Made by a program: the position numbers and the translations under genes | Notes under the pieces: model-generated | What the model was told of the DNA's origin: nothing | Seen by the model: only the letters and a program-made list of their open reading frames with translations | Database searches by the model: none | Assembly: GCF_001556515.1 (NCBI RefSeq) | Contig: NZ_LSJA01000186.1 | Span: 1 to 30,687 of the forward strand | Direction of reading: 5' to 3' | DNA length: 30,687 bases | DNA from: Caulobacter sp. CCH9-E1 | GTDB lineage: Bacteria; Pseudomonadota; Alphaproteobacteria; Caulobacterales; Caulobacteraceae | In this document: one piece after another, positions 21,256 through 30,011 of the stretch | Layout: the number at the start of each line of letters is the position of its first letter | Position numbering within the stretch: position 1 is the first letter of the stretch

Positions 21256-23517
21256 ATGGGCGGGAGCGAGCCCGACGCCGCGCCTGGACTGACCATGCTC
21301 GCCCGTGGCGAGATGGCCGACCGCGTGCGCGCGTTCGACTGGTCGGCCACGCCCCTGGGCGCGATCGAGACCTGGTCGCCCAGCCTTCGCTTCGCCGTCG
21401 ACATGGTGCTGACCACCCAGCTGCCCATGGCCCTGCGCTGGGGCCCCGAGCTGGTGCTGATCTATAACGACGCCTATGCGCCGGCCCTGGCCGAGCGCCA
21501 TCCCGAATATCTGGGCGTCCTGTTCAAGAACACCTCGGCCGATTTCCAGGCCTCGACCCGCGCGCTCTACGCCGACCTGCTCAGCGGCGCCAGCCGAGGC
21601 TTCGTGTTCGAGAAGCTGCCCTACAGGCTGATGCGGACCGACCGCCAGGAGACCGCCTGGTTCACGGTCAGCTACAGCCCCGTCCCCGACGCCACCGCGC
21701 CGCACGGCGTGGGCGGCGTGCTGATCAGCGCCGTCGAGATCACCGAGACCGTCAAGGCCACGCAAGAGCTGCGCGGCGTCGAAGAGCGCTACGAACTGGC
21801 CCGCGAGGCCGCCGGCGTGGTCGGCGCCTGGGAATGGGACGTCAAGGCCAACAAGGTCTATGCCGACGCCCGCTACGCCGAACTGCACGGCGTCGTGCCC
21901 GAACTGGCCGCCGCCGGCCTGCCCGTCGAGGCCTTTACGCCCGCCATTCACCCGGACGACGCGGATCGGATCAGCGCCGTGGCGATGGCGTCGCTGCGCG
22001 CCGGCGGCGACTTCTCCGATGAATACCGGCTGGTCCAGAAGGACGGATCGATCCGCTGGATCTACACGCGCGGCCGAGCCTATCCGGCGCCCGACGGCAA
22101 ACCCGCGCGCAACACCGGCGTCATCATCGACATCACCGAGCGCAAGCAGGTCGAGGCCGCCCTGGCGGCCGCGCGCGTCGACATCGACCTGGCCGCCCAG
22201 GCCGCCGGCATGGGCCGCTGGGACCATAATCCGTCGAAGGGCCTGCGGTACTGGGATCCCCGGGCGCGCGCCATCTTCGGCATCCCGCCGGACGCCCCGA
22301 CCTCGACCTCGCTGTTCGAGCGCGCGGTGCACCCCAGCGACCTGCCGGCCGTGCGCGCGGCGGTGGCGGCGGCTGTCGATCCGGACGGCTCGGGCCTGAT
22401 GAACCTGGAGTACCGGATTGTCCGGCAGAACGGCGCCGTGCGCTGGGTCGAGGTGTTCGGCCGCGCCTTCTTCGAAGGCCGGGTGTGCGTGCGCTTCGTC
22501 GGGGTGGTGTCGGACGTCACCGAACGGCGCGAGGCGATCGACCGGCTGCTGCGCCAGGAGGAAACCCTGCGCCTGGCCGTGGACGCGGCGGATGTGGGCA
22601 CCTGGGACCACAATCTGGAGACCGGCGAGGTGCGGCTCTCCGACCGCTGCTACGCCATGTTCGGCATGCCGCCTGGCGAGCCGGCGGACCTCACGGCCAT
22701 GCTTCCGCTCACCCACCCCGCCGACGTCCAGCATGTCCAGGAGGCGCTCGAGCGCGCGCTAAACCCCGATCTGCGCGCCGACTACGCCGTCGAGTTCCGC
22801 GTGATCGGCCGCGACGACCATGTCGAACGCTGGCTCAGCGCCAAGGGCAAGGTGTTCTTCGGCGACAACGGCAAGCCTCTGCGGTTCGTCGGCGCGGCCG
22901 TCAACATCACCGACCGCAAGCGGGCCGAGCTGCACCTGCGCCTGCTGGTCAACGAGATGAACCATCGGGTGAAGAACAGCCTGGCCACGATCCAGGCGAT
23001 CGCGGCCCAGACCTTCACCGACACCTATCCCCTGCCCCAGGCCAAGGAGGCGTTCGCCGACCGCCTGGTGGCCCTGGCCGAGGCGCACGATCTCCTGACC
23101 CGCGAGAACTGGGACGGCGCCGATCTGCACGCGGTGGCCGAGCGGCTGGCGGCGCTGCACGGCGGCGCGAACCGGTTCGAGCTGAGCGGCCCGGCTGTGC
23201 GCCTGTCCCCCAAGACCGCCCTCTCGCTGTCGATGGCGCTGCACGAGCTGGCCACCAACGCCCTCAAGTACGGCGCGCTGCACGCGCCGTCCGGGCGCGT
23301 CCGGATCGCCTGGGAGGTGGCGGACGGCCAGGGCGCCGAACGCCTGCGCCTGACCTGGACCGAGCGCGACGGACCGCCCGTGACCCCGCCCGCCCAGCGC
23401 GGCTTTGGCACGCGCCTGATCGAGCGCGGCCTGGCCGCGGAGCTGTCGGGCTCGGCTGAGATCGACTTCCGCCCCGAGGGCGTCGTCTGCCGGATCGAGG
23501 CGCTGCTGGAGGCGTAA
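21256..23517 (+). CDS. Cytoplasmic sensor histidine kinase with four PAS domains, HWE family
   Basis: This 753-residue protein has no signal peptide or membrane helix. Four PAS-type sensory domains are visible at about 27-170 (FDWSATPLGAIETWSPSLRF, a widely found sensor form), 177-298, 308-425 and 437-557. The HWE-family kinase follows: phosphoacceptor H570 in NEMNHRVKNSLATIQAIA, N-box MALHELATNALKYGAL (H663, N668) and the signature WTE (W701-x-E703) before RGFGTRLIERGLA. HWE kinases pass phosphate to response regulators; in alphaproteobacteria several act in light or general-stress control. No response regulator gene is adjacent, so the kinase is an orphan and its partner and signal are unknown. 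The start at 21256 is an ATG with GGGGGG upstream that overlaps the conserved protein start poorly, so 21286 or later is possible. Confidence 0.88.
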   Translation: MGGSEPDAAPGLTMLARGEMADRVRAFDWSATPLGAIETWSPSLRFAVDMVLTTQLPMALRWGPELVLIYNDAYAPALAERHPEYLGVLFKNTSADFQASTRALYADLLSGASRGFVFEKLPYRLMRTDRQETAWFTVSYSPVPDATAPHGVGGVLISAVEITETVKATQELRGVEERYELAREAAGVVGAWEWDVKANKVYADARYAELHGVVPELAAAGLPVEAFTPAIHPDDADRISAVAMASLRAGGDFSDEYRLVQKDGSIRWIYTRGRAYPAPDGKPARNTGVIIDITERKQVEAALAAARVDIDLAAQAAGMGRWDHNPSKGLRYWDPRARAIFGIPPDAPTSTSLFERAVHPSDLPAVRAAVAAAVDPDGSGLMNLEYRIVRQNGAVRWVEVFGRAFFEGRVCVRFVGVVSDVTERREAIDRLLRQEETLRLAVDAADVGTWDHNLETGEVRLSDRCYAMFGMPPGEPADLTAMLPLTHPADVQHVQEALERALNPDLRADYAVEFRVIGRDDHVERWLSAKGKVFFGDNGKPLRFVGAAVNITDRKRAELHLRLLVNEMNHRVKNSLATIQAIAAQTFTDTYPLPQAKEAFADRLVALAEAHDLLTRENWDGADLHAVAERLAALHGGANRFELSGPAVRLSPKTALSLSMALHELATNALKYGALHAPSGRVRIAWEVADGQGAERLRLTWTERDGPPVTPPAQRGFGTRLIERGLAAELSGSAEIDFRPEGVVCRIEALLEA

Positions 23518-23560
23518 GGGTTTAAGGTCCGCGGCCAGAGTCCCCCATTCCACCGACCTC

Positions 23561-23675
23561 CCCGGCGAATGCCGGGGCCCAGATTCATCCGGGACAGGTG
23601 ACGATGATGCGCTATCGCGCGGGGTGAAAAGATCAGGCGGCCAGGGGCTCGATCTGGGTCCCGGCATTCGCCGGG
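23561..23675. repeat. Palindromic intergenic repeat, family D
   Basis: The arms are CCCGGCGAATGCCGGGGCCCA on the left and TGGGTCCCGGCATTCGCCGGG on the right, about 115 bp in total. It lies between two convergent genes, the kinase and the ABC permease. It is the only copy of this type in the window. Confidence 0.8.
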
Positions 23676-23692
23676 AAGATCGGACAAAACTC

Positions 23693-25243
23693 CTAAGAGA
23701 CCGCCGCCGCGCGCAGGGCCGCGGCGATCTGCTCCTCGGTGCGGCGCAGGGCCATCATCAGCGCTCCGGCGACGATCAGCGGCAGCGGCGCCCAGGCCAG
23801 CCAGCCGGCCACGGCCAGCGCCGTCGCCGCGCCCAGCAGCATGGTCACGGCCAACTCGCCCAGGGCCGCCAGGAACGAGCTCGCTCGGCGGCGGCGGAAG
23901 TCGGCGCGCTTGCCCGGCTTCTGACGCCAGATTCCGATCATGCCGGCCGCCCAGGCCGTGAGCCCCGAGCCGACCGCGGTCCAGAAGCCGGCCATGGGCT
24001 GGAACCAGGCCATCACCGCGACCGGAACGACCAGCAGCAGACCGACCGGGATCAGGGCTGCCGCCAACTTGGCGCGGTTCAGCACCGACACCGGCGTCGG
24101 CGACAGGGCCAGAAGGTCCGGCGTGTCCTCCGCCGAAACGGTGATCCAGATCAGGCTGCCCGCGACCTGGCCGGCCAGGAAGGCGACGCCCGCCGCGCCG
24201 CCGGCCAGCATCCAGGCGGGCTGCTCGGCGGCGTTGCGGGCCAGAACCAGGGCCAGCGGCAGCATATAGAGCACGCGCAGAAGCACCTGCGACAGCAGGG
24301 CCGCGTCGCGTCCCATCAGCCGCAGCTCCTTGCGCAGCGTCGCCCGGAAGGCGCCGGCGGCGAAAGCGCGGCCGGGCCCCTTGGCGGCCTTGCGGGTCTC
24401 GGCTCCCTGGGTGGCGGCGGCCGCGTCGGCGAAGCGGCGGCCCAGCGTCCAGGCCGACAGCAGAAAGATCCCCGCCCCGATCGCGACCAGGGCCAACAGC
24501 GGCAGGGGCTGGCCCAGCGCCGCCCGCAGCGGCAGGTCGGCCATGGGCGGCAGCGTGATGCGCCCCTCCTTGGCGTCGAGGGCGATGCGCGCGAACAGGC
24601 TCTCGCTGGCCTTCTCGCCCATCAGGTTGCGGTACTGGCTGGCCAGGAAGAAGGCCGCGCCGATCAGGGCGGCCATCACCTGGGCGACGGTGCGGGTGCG
24701 GCGCGGACCGATCAGGGCGAACAGCGCCATGGCCAGCAGCAGGCCCACGCCCGCGGCGGCCAGGGCGGCGGCGATCAGCACCACGAACACCGACGCCCAG
24801 GCCGGATGGCCCAGCACGATCGATGGGGTCAGCAGCAGCACCGCCGGGACCAGGAACCAAAGAAGGGCGGACACCGCCAGGCCCAAGGCCCGCACGAACA
24901 GCACCTTGCGCGGCGACAAGGGCGAGGAGAACAGAAGGTCGAGATCTCCGCGCACATAGAGGGCGTCGGCCGCGCCCGCCAGGGCGGTGGACAGCATCAG
25001 GGTCAGGATCACCGCCAGGGCGAGCGCCGCGATCGTGATCGACAGCGGCTGGACCGGGACCTCGTGCCCCCTCATGCCCAGGGCCAGGAACACGCCGCCG
25101 ATCAGGATCATCACCCCCAGCACCGAGAAGGCGATGATGCTGCCCACGGCCCCGCGCTTGCGGCCGGCCATGGCGCCGCGCCAGGTCAGGCGCAGTTCGT
25201 GGGCGAGCAGCCAGGGCGTGCTGGCCGGCTTGAACAGCGCCAT
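23693..25243 (-). CDS. ABC-2 type transporter permease
   Basis: This 516-residue inner-membrane protein is hydrophobic, with about twelve membrane helices, and forms the membrane half of an ABC exporter with the ATPase encoded directly upstream. Recognisable family stretches are LSTALAGAADALYVRGDLDLLFSSPLSPRKV after the first helices and FRATLRKELRLMGRDAALLSQVLLRVLY in the middle. The repeat of such a segment suggests two similar halves within the protein. Its substrate is unknown; export of drugs, lipids or peptides is typical of the class. Its start overlaps the stop of the ATPase gene by one base. A family D repeat lies 18 bp beyond its stop codon. Confidence 0.88.
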   Translation of the reverse strand: MALFKPASTPWLLAHELRLTWRGAMAGRKRGAVGSIIAFSVLGVMILIGGVFLALGMRGHEVPVQPLSITIAALALAVILTLMLSTALAGAADALYVRGDLDLLFSSPLSPRKVLFVRALGLAVSALLWFLVPAVLLLTPSIVLGHPAWASVFVVLIAAALAAAGVGLLLAMALFALIGPRRTRTVAQVMAALIGAAFFLASQYRNLMGEKASESLFARIALDAKEGRITLPPMADLPLRAALGQPLPLLALVAIGAGIFLLSAWTLGRRFADAAAATQGAETRKAAKGPGRAFAAGAFRATLRKELRLMGRDAALLSQVLLRVLYMLPLALVLARNAAEQPAWMLAGGAAGVAFLAGQVAGSLIWITVSAEDTPDLLALSPTPVSVLNRAKLAAALIPVGLLLVVPVAVMAWFQPMAGFWTAVGSGLTAWAAGMIGIWRQKPGKRADFRRRRASSFLAALGELAVTMLLGAATALAVAGWLAWAPLPLIVAGALMMALRRTEEQIAAALRAAAVS

Positions 25244-25983
25244 CAGGCGGCCTCGGCCGTCAGCTGCAGGAAGATGTCCTCAAGCGTGCCGCCGCCCACG
25301 CGCTCGCCGGCCTTGCCGCGCAGCTCGTCCAGCGTGCCCTCGGACAGCAGGCGACCGCCGGCGATGATGCCGATGCGGTCGGCCATGCGCTCGGCGACCT
25401 CAAGGATGTGGGTGGTGAGGATCACCGTGGCGCCCGCGTCGACCCGGGCCCGCAGCATGTCCTTCACGAGGCGCGCGGCGGCGGCGTCCAGGCCGGTCAG
25501 CGGCTCGTCCAGAATCAAGAGCTTGGGCTCGTGGATCAGCGCCCCGGCCAGGGCGACCTTCTGCTTCATGCCGCGCGAGAAGCCCTCGCACCGCCGCCGC
25601 GCCTCGTCGCTCAGGCCCAGAGTGGCGAGCAATTCCTCGGCCCGCGCCTTCGCCGTCGTCGGGTCGATGTTCCAGAGGCCGGCGACGAACTCCAGATATT
25701 CCAGCGGCGTCAGCTTGTCGTAGATCATCGCCTCGTCCGGCGCCCAGGCCAGCAGGGCCTTGGCGCCGGCGGGCTCCTTGCGGGCGTCGACGCCGAAGAT
25801 CGAAACCTCGCCCTTGTCCGGCTGGGTCAGCCCCGCCACCATGCGCAAGGTCGTGGTCTTGCCCGCGCCGTTGGGCCCGAGCAGCGCATAGAGCTCGCCC
25901 GCATGGACCGTCAGGTCCAGATCCGACACGGCGGGCTTGGCGAACGTCTTGCTCAGACCTCGCACGATCAAAGCTTCGGTCAA
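25243..25983 (-). CDS. ABC transporter ATP-binding protein
   Basis: This 246-residue cytosolic ATPase drives the permease encoded by the next gene. All motifs are visible: Walker A LLGPNGAGKTTTLR, Q-loop near residue 84, signature FSRGMKQKVALAGALIHEP (a variant of LSGGQ usual in ABC-2 exporters), Walker B KLLILDEPLTGLD and the switch histidine in ILTTHILE. It is the first gene of a two-gene operon, overlapping the permease by one base. It is divergent from the GH115 gene; the 139-bp gap between them holds an operator-like palindrome nearer the GH115 gene. Confidence 0.95.
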   Translation of the reverse strand: MTEALIVRGLSKTFAKPAVSDLDLTVHAGELYALLGPNGAGKTTTLRMVAGLTQPDKGEVSIFGVDARKEPAGAKALLAWAPDEAMIYDKLTPLEYLEFVAGLWNIDPTTAKARAEELLATLGLSDEARRRCEGFSRGMKQKVALAGALIHEPKLLILDEPLTGLDAAAARLVKDMLRARVDAGATVILTTHILEVAERMADRIGIIAGGRLLSEGTLDELRGKAGERVGGGTLEDIFLQLTAEAA

Positions 25984-26064
25984 ACTCGCCCCCAGACAAC
26001 CTTACGGCGGGGAGTTGAACGCGATTGCGCGGAAGACGGCAAGGGTTCGGCGGAGGCAGGCTTG

Positions 26065-26095
26065 ATGGTCAGACCATAGCGCTTTATTGGTCAGA
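26065..26095. promoter_or_regulatory. Operator-like TGGTCAGA sites upstream of the GH115 gene
   Basis: A perfect 13-bp palindrome, ATGGTC-A-GACCAT (26065-26077), contains TGGTCAGA, and the same eight bases recur at 26088-26095, exactly 22 bp (two helix turns) further on. TGGTC-N-GACCA-type palindromes are typical targets of GntR/FadR-family repressors. The pair sits 30-60 bp before the GH115 start, where a repressor would block the promoter. The regulator is not in the window. Confidence 0.6.
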
Positions 26096-26122
26096 TAACA
26101 TAACGAAGATCAGGGAAGACGC

Positions 26123-28711
26123 GTGCAGGTTCATCGGTTCATCACGCGAGGCGCGTTCGGCCTCGCCCTCTCCCTGACCGCCGCTTCAGCCCTCGCCTGC
26201 GAGACGCCGGTCAGCGTCTGCGCCACGGGTAGGACCGGCAGCCTTCCGTTGATCCAGAGGGGCCGCCCGGCCGCCGTCTATATCGACGCCAACGCCAACC
26301 CCGCCGTGCGCCACGCCGCCGAGAGCCTGCGCGGCGACCTCGCCCGCGTCGGCGGCGGCGAGGCCGTGAAGCTCGACGATCTCTCCAAGGCCAGCGGTCC
26401 GGTGGTGATCCTCGGCGTGTTGGGCCAGAGCCCGGTGATCGACGGCCTGGTCAAGTCCGGCAAGCTGAAGGTCGAGGACCTGCAAGGCCAGTGGGAGGGC
26501 TTCCGCCAGGTGGTGGTCGAGCGCCCTGCCCCCAACATCCCGCGCGCCCTGGTGATCGTCGGCTCGGACCGGCGCGGGGCGGTGTTCGGCGCCTATGACC
26601 TCTCCGAACGCATCGGCGTCTCGCCGTGGGTCTGGTGGGCCGACGTCCCGGTGACGCGCAAGAGCGACCTGTTCCTGACCGCCGGCGCCCGCGCCGACCA
26701 CCCGCGCGTCAAGTATCGCGGCTTCTTCATCAACGACGAGAACCCGGCCTTCAGCGGCTGGACCAAGGCCAAGTTCGGCGGGGTCAATTCCAAGGCCTAC
26801 GCCCACGTCTTCGAGCTGATGCTGCGCCTGAAGGGCAACTATCTGTGGCCGGCCATGTGGGCGCCCAAGGCGTTCAACGACGACGATCCGCAAAGCAAGG
26901 TGATCGCCGACGAGATGGGCGTGGTGATGGGCAGTTCGCACCACGAGCCGATGACCCGCGCCCAGGACGAATGGCATCGCAACAAGGACAAGGGCGTCAC
27001 CGGCGGGCGCTGGGACTACACCGTCAACGCCGACAACCTGCGGACCTTCTGGCGGGGCGGCATCGAGCGGATGATGTCGAAAGGCGACGGCACGCCCTAC
27101 GAGAGCGTCGTGACCGTGGGCATGCGCGGCGACGGCGACGAGCCGATGGCCGAGGGCGCGGCGACCCAGCTCTTGGAAAAGATCGTCGCCGACCAGCGCC
27201 AGATCATCGCCGACGTCACCGGCAAGCCCGCCGACCAGACCCCGCAGATCTGGGCGCTCTATAAAGAGGTCCAGGACTATTACGACCACGGCATGCGGGT
27301 GCCCGACGACGTGACCCTGCTGTTCGCCGACGACAACTGGGGCCAGATCCGCCGCCTGCCGGTGGCCGGCAAGGACAAGCTGCCGCGCGCCGGCGGCTAC
27401 GGCGTCTACTACCACTTCGACTATGTCGGCGGTCCGCGGAACTACAAGTGGATCAACACCAACCAGGTCGCCAAGGTCTGGCAGCAGATGGATCTCGCCT
27501 ACCAGCGCGAGGCGCGGAACCTGTGGATCGTCAATGTCGGCGACATCAAGCCGATGGAGTATCCGCTGAGCTTCTTCCTGCGCATGGCCTGGAACCCCGA
27601 GGCGATGACGCCCAAGGTGCTGGCAGCCTTCCCGCGCGATTGGGCGTCCGAGACCTTCGGCCCCGCCCTCGCCAGCGAGATCGGTGAAGCGCTTTTGGAA
27701 TACGAGACCCTGGCCTCGCGGCGGAAGCCCGAGCTGATCGACCAGGACACCTTCCCGTTGGGCCCGGACAACGGCGCCGGACCGCTGGACGGCGGCGAAT
27801 TCGGCGACATCGTCGATCGCTGGCGGGCGCTGGACGCCAAGGTCGCGGCGATCAAGACCAAGCTGCGCCCCGACCAGCTGGACGCCTACTACCAGCTGGT
27901 CGAATATCCGGTCACGGCCTTCGCCAACCTCTATGAGATGTACTACGCCACGGCCTGGAACCGGCGGCTGTCGGCCCGCAACGACGCCCGCGCCAATGTC
28001 TTCGCCGACAAGGTCGAGGCCGCCTTCAAGCGCGACGCCGACCTGACCGCCCAATACCACGCCCTGAACGGCGGCAAGTGGGACGGCATGATGAACCAGG
28101 TCCACATGAGCTATGTGATCTGGAACGATCCCACCCAGCAGACCATGCCCAGCGTCGCCCGCGTCTCGGCCGACACCCCGCCCGAGAAGCTGGCCGCCAA
28201 GGTCGTCTTCGCCCGCTCTGGCGCGACCGATCCGAACCTCGTCACGATCGAGGCCGCCAAGTTCGACCGCGCGGTCGGCGGCAAGGGTCTCTCCTGGACC
28301 GTCGTCCCGCGCCTAGGCCGCGGCGACGCGGTGCTGGCCCTGCCGCAGGGCCGCCCCTCGACCACCGCCGCCGACGGCGTGCGGCTGGAGTATGGCGTGC
28401 AGATCCCGCGCTCGGGTCCGGCCACGGTCCGCCTCGCCCTCGCCCCCACCCTGGACGCCACCGGCGGCGATGGGATCAAGATCGGGATCTCGATCGACGA
28501 CGGCCCCATGCAGGTGGTGAAGTCCGACCTGATCCCAACGCCCGGCGCGGCCAGCCGTCCGGAGCAGGCGCGGTGGATCGAGGCGGTGAAGAACCACGTC
28601 CACACGGTCGAGGCCCGCTTCCCCGAGGTCTCGGCGGGCCGTCACATCGTGAAGGTCTGGCGCCTCGACGACAACGCGGTGCTGGAAAAGGTGTCGGTGG
28701 ATCTGGGGTGA
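26123..28711 (+). CDS. Secreted alpha-glucuronidase, glycoside hydrolase family 115
   Basis: This 862-residue enzyme has the full GH115 layout. A signal peptide covers about 1-26 (ALSLTAASALA, then CETP). An N-terminal domain ends in GSDRRGAVFGAYDLSERIGVSPWVWWADVPV. The catalytic barrel at about 190-540 contains KYRGFFINDENPAFSGW, LKGNYLWPAMWAPKAF, GSSHHEPMTRAQ, WRGGIERM, TVGMRGDGDEPM and FADDNWGQIRRLP. Helical and C-terminal beta domains follow, the latter with LSWTVVPRLGRGDAV. Family members remove (4-O-methyl-)glucuronic acid side groups from xylan, which fits the plant-material diet of Caulobacter. The cysteine after ALA does not make a good lipobox, so a soluble periplasmic or secreted form is likely. 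I chose the GTG at 26123, with GGGAAG five bases upstream. TGGTCAGA sites upstream suggest sugar-acid or xylan-related repression. Confidence 0.93.
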   Translation: MQVHRFITRGAFGLALSLTAASALACETPVSVCATGRTGSLPLIQRGRPAAVYIDANANPAVRHAAESLRGDLARVGGGEAVKLDDLSKASGPVVILGVLGQSPVIDGLVKSGKLKVEDLQGQWEGFRQVVVERPAPNIPRALVIVGSDRRGAVFGAYDLSERIGVSPWVWWADVPVTRKSDLFLTAGARADHPRVKYRGFFINDENPAFSGWTKAKFGGVNSKAYAHVFELMLRLKGNYLWPAMWAPKAFNDDDPQSKVIADEMGVVMGSSHHEPMTRAQDEWHRNKDKGVTGGRWDYTVNADNLRTFWRGGIERMMSKGDGTPYESVVTVGMRGDGDEPMAEGAATQLLEKIVADQRQIIADVTGKPADQTPQIWALYKEVQDYYDHGMRVPDDVTLLFADDNWGQIRRLPVAGKDKLPRAGGYGVYYHFDYVGGPRNYKWINTNQVAKVWQQMDLAYQREARNLWIVNVGDIKPMEYPLSFFLRMAWNPEAMTPKVLAAFPRDWASETFGPALASEIGEALLEYETLASRRKPELIDQDTFPLGPDNGAGPLDGGEFGDIVDRWRALDAKVAAIKTKLRPDQLDAYYQLVEYPVTAFANLYEMYYATAWNRRLSARNDARANVFADKVEAAFKRDADLTAQYHALNGGKWDGMMNQVHMSYVIWNDPTQQTMPSVARVSADTPPEKLAAKVVFARSGATDPNLVTIEAAKFDRAVGGKGLSWTVVPRLGRGDAVLALPQGRPSTTAADGVRLEYGVQIPRSGPATVRLALAPTLDATGGDGIKIGISIDDGPMQVVKSDLIPTPGAASRPEQARWIEAVKNHVHTVEARFPEVSAGRHIVKVWRLDDNAVLEKVSVDLG

Positions 28712-28726
28712 GGGCTCAGCCCACTG

Positions 28727-29272
28727 TCATCGGGCCTGGCAGAGGGAGGACGGCGTCGTGCGGGCATACACGCTGGAGGACAAGGCGCGAGTGCGGCCAT
28801 TGGACTTGGGGCCGGGAACGGTGACGCTGGCGACTGTCCAGCGACCGTTCCGCTCCGAGCAGTAGATATCGCGCTCCACTCTATCCCCGTCGAAGAGTCC
28901 CGATAAGCCGGGACGGAAGCGCTCGGGACGCGCCAGGATCGCCGCACGGGCCATAGCGCCCAGCGCCGAGGCGTCGCCCCGCTCCACGATCGCCGTGCAG
29001 CCACCGTCCATCCATGCGACGACATAGGACGGCTGAAGAAGTCCGAGCCTCCAGGCCTTGTCTTCAGCGGTCCCACCGAGGGCCGCGGATGGCACGGGCA
29101 GCATTCCCGCGGCCTTGGCCAAGCCCTCGATGGGACGGCCTTCGACGACCGATTTCAGGCAGACGTCCGCGAAGGCGACGTGGCCGGGCGCCTCGGCGCC
29201 AGCCGAAAGGCGCGGATGCGGCTCGGAGTCCGCGAAAACCAGCAACGCCGCGAGTTGGAGAGCTACCGTCAA
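28727..29272 (-). CDS. Exported protein of unknown function
   Basis: This frame encodes 181 residues and begins with a short hydrophobic stretch (ALQLAALLVFADSE) that may be a signal peptide. Three cysteines lie in ADVCLKSV, DGGCTAIV and DIYCSERNG. The middle resembles proteins I know only as hypothetical. The start is uncertain: TTG at 29272 with AGGGG six bases upstream is the best I can find. It converges with the GH115 gene, 15 bp apart, with no repeat or clear terminator between them. Base composition and codon use look ordinary for the window, which supports it being a gene. Function unknown. Confidence 0.6.
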   Translation of the reverse strand: MTVALQLAALLVFADSEPHPRLSAGAEAPGHVAFADVCLKSVVEGRPIEGLAKAAGMLPVPSAALGGTAEDKAWRLGLLQPSYVVAWMDGGCTAIVERGDASALGAMARAAILARPERFRPGLSGLFDGDRVERDIYCSERNGRWTVASVTVPGPKSNGRTRALSSSVYARTTPSSLCQAR

Positions 29273-29350
29273 ACGACACCCCTAGGTTAACGCGAGATCA
29301 ACCTTAGGCGGTGGCAATTGCCGCCGCAATCCTGCAGCAACCTCCGCCCC

Positions 29351-29926
29351 TCAGAACTTGGTCTTGCAGCCCTGCTTCAGGTGAACGCCGCGCAGGAAGC
29401 CGCGACGGGCCAGGCCCGCGTCGACCGCCGCGTTCATCGCCCGATCGGCGGGGGCGGCGCCGGTCACCTCGCGCACCAGGCCGCGGAACGGGATGATGCT
29501 GTTGATGATCGTCTTGCCGCCCGCCTCGGCCAGCTTGCCGGCGCGGTTCTCCTTGTATTCGTTGCCGACCACATAGTCGGGACCCAGCACGCCGTTCAGG
29601 TTGGCGACCTCGGCGGCCAGGGCCTTGCAGGTCTTCAGGCCGACCAGGCTGTAGGGATCGTCATAGGCCTTCTGCAGGATCGGCGGCACCTCGCGCTTGG
29701 ACATGCCGACATCGCGGGCCGGCTGCGAGCCGATGTCGAGCGCCTTCTTGCGGGTGTCGTCCCATCGACCAGGCTCTTCCTGCGACGTGGTCTTATCCTG
29801 CGCCTTGGAGGCGTCGGACTTGGCCTCCGACTTGGACTGCTCCGCCTTGCTCTGACCCGCCGTCGCCGGCGAGGCCGCCAAAGCCAGGGCCATCGCCCCG
29901 AACAGAACCGATCGCTTCACGGACAT
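29351..29926 (-). CDS. Exported protein of unknown function, with a stress-type promoter
   Basis: This 191-residue protein has a signal peptide (1-about 23, ending ATA) and then a Lys/Ser/Glu/Gln-rich linker (SKAEQSKSEAKSDASKAQDK). A folded part follows from about 55, with two cysteines (in GLKTCKALA and KQGCKTKF at the end) and a short hydrophobic, Gly-rich segment (GGKTIINSIIPFRGLVREVTG). I do not recognise the family. ATG 29926 has AAGGG eight bases upstream. An upstream ATG at 30124 is rejected because the added sequence overlaps the neighbouring gene and is not protein-like. Directly upstream is an exact GGAAC-N16-CGTT promoter match, which suggests induction in the general stress response. 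Confidence 0.78.
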   Translation of the reverse strand: MSVKRSVLFGAMALALAASPATAGQSKAEQSKSEAKSDASKAQDKTTSQEEPGRWDDTRKKALDIGSQPARDVGMSKREVPPILQKAYDDPYSLVGLKTCKALAAEVANLNGVLGPDYVVGNEYKENRAGKLAEAGGKTIINSIIPFRGLVREVTGAAPADRAMNAAVDAGLARRGFLRGVHLKQGCKTKF

Positions 29927-29960
29927 CGCACGCCCTTTACCCAGCTGAACACCGATCAGG

Positions 29961-29985
29961 AACGGCGCTGGAACCCAGCGGTTCC
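29961..29985 (-). promoter_or_regulatory. Candidate EcfG/SigT-type promoter of the gene at 29926
   Basis: On the minus strand GGAAC (29981-29985), a 16-base spacer and CGTT (29961-29964) match the alphaproteobacterial general-stress consensus GGAAC-N16/17-CGTT exactly. The predicted start site, near 29953, leaves a leader of about 27 bases that includes the ribosome binding site. The same bases also form an imperfect hairpin, so part of the match could be coincidental. Confidence 0.6.
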
Positions 29986-30011
29986 GTTCCCGACGCTGCT
30001 TCCAGCCAAGC

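Noticed and set aside
23025..24860. Long minus-strand open frame across the kinase end and the ABC permease
   Set aside because: It overlaps two genes with clear family features in other frames and has no protein-like motifs of its own.
29307..29325. Palindrome GGCGGTGGCAATTGCCGCC as a terminator
   Set aside because: It lies downstream of the gene at 29351 but has no U-tract, and the stem is short; kept only as a note.
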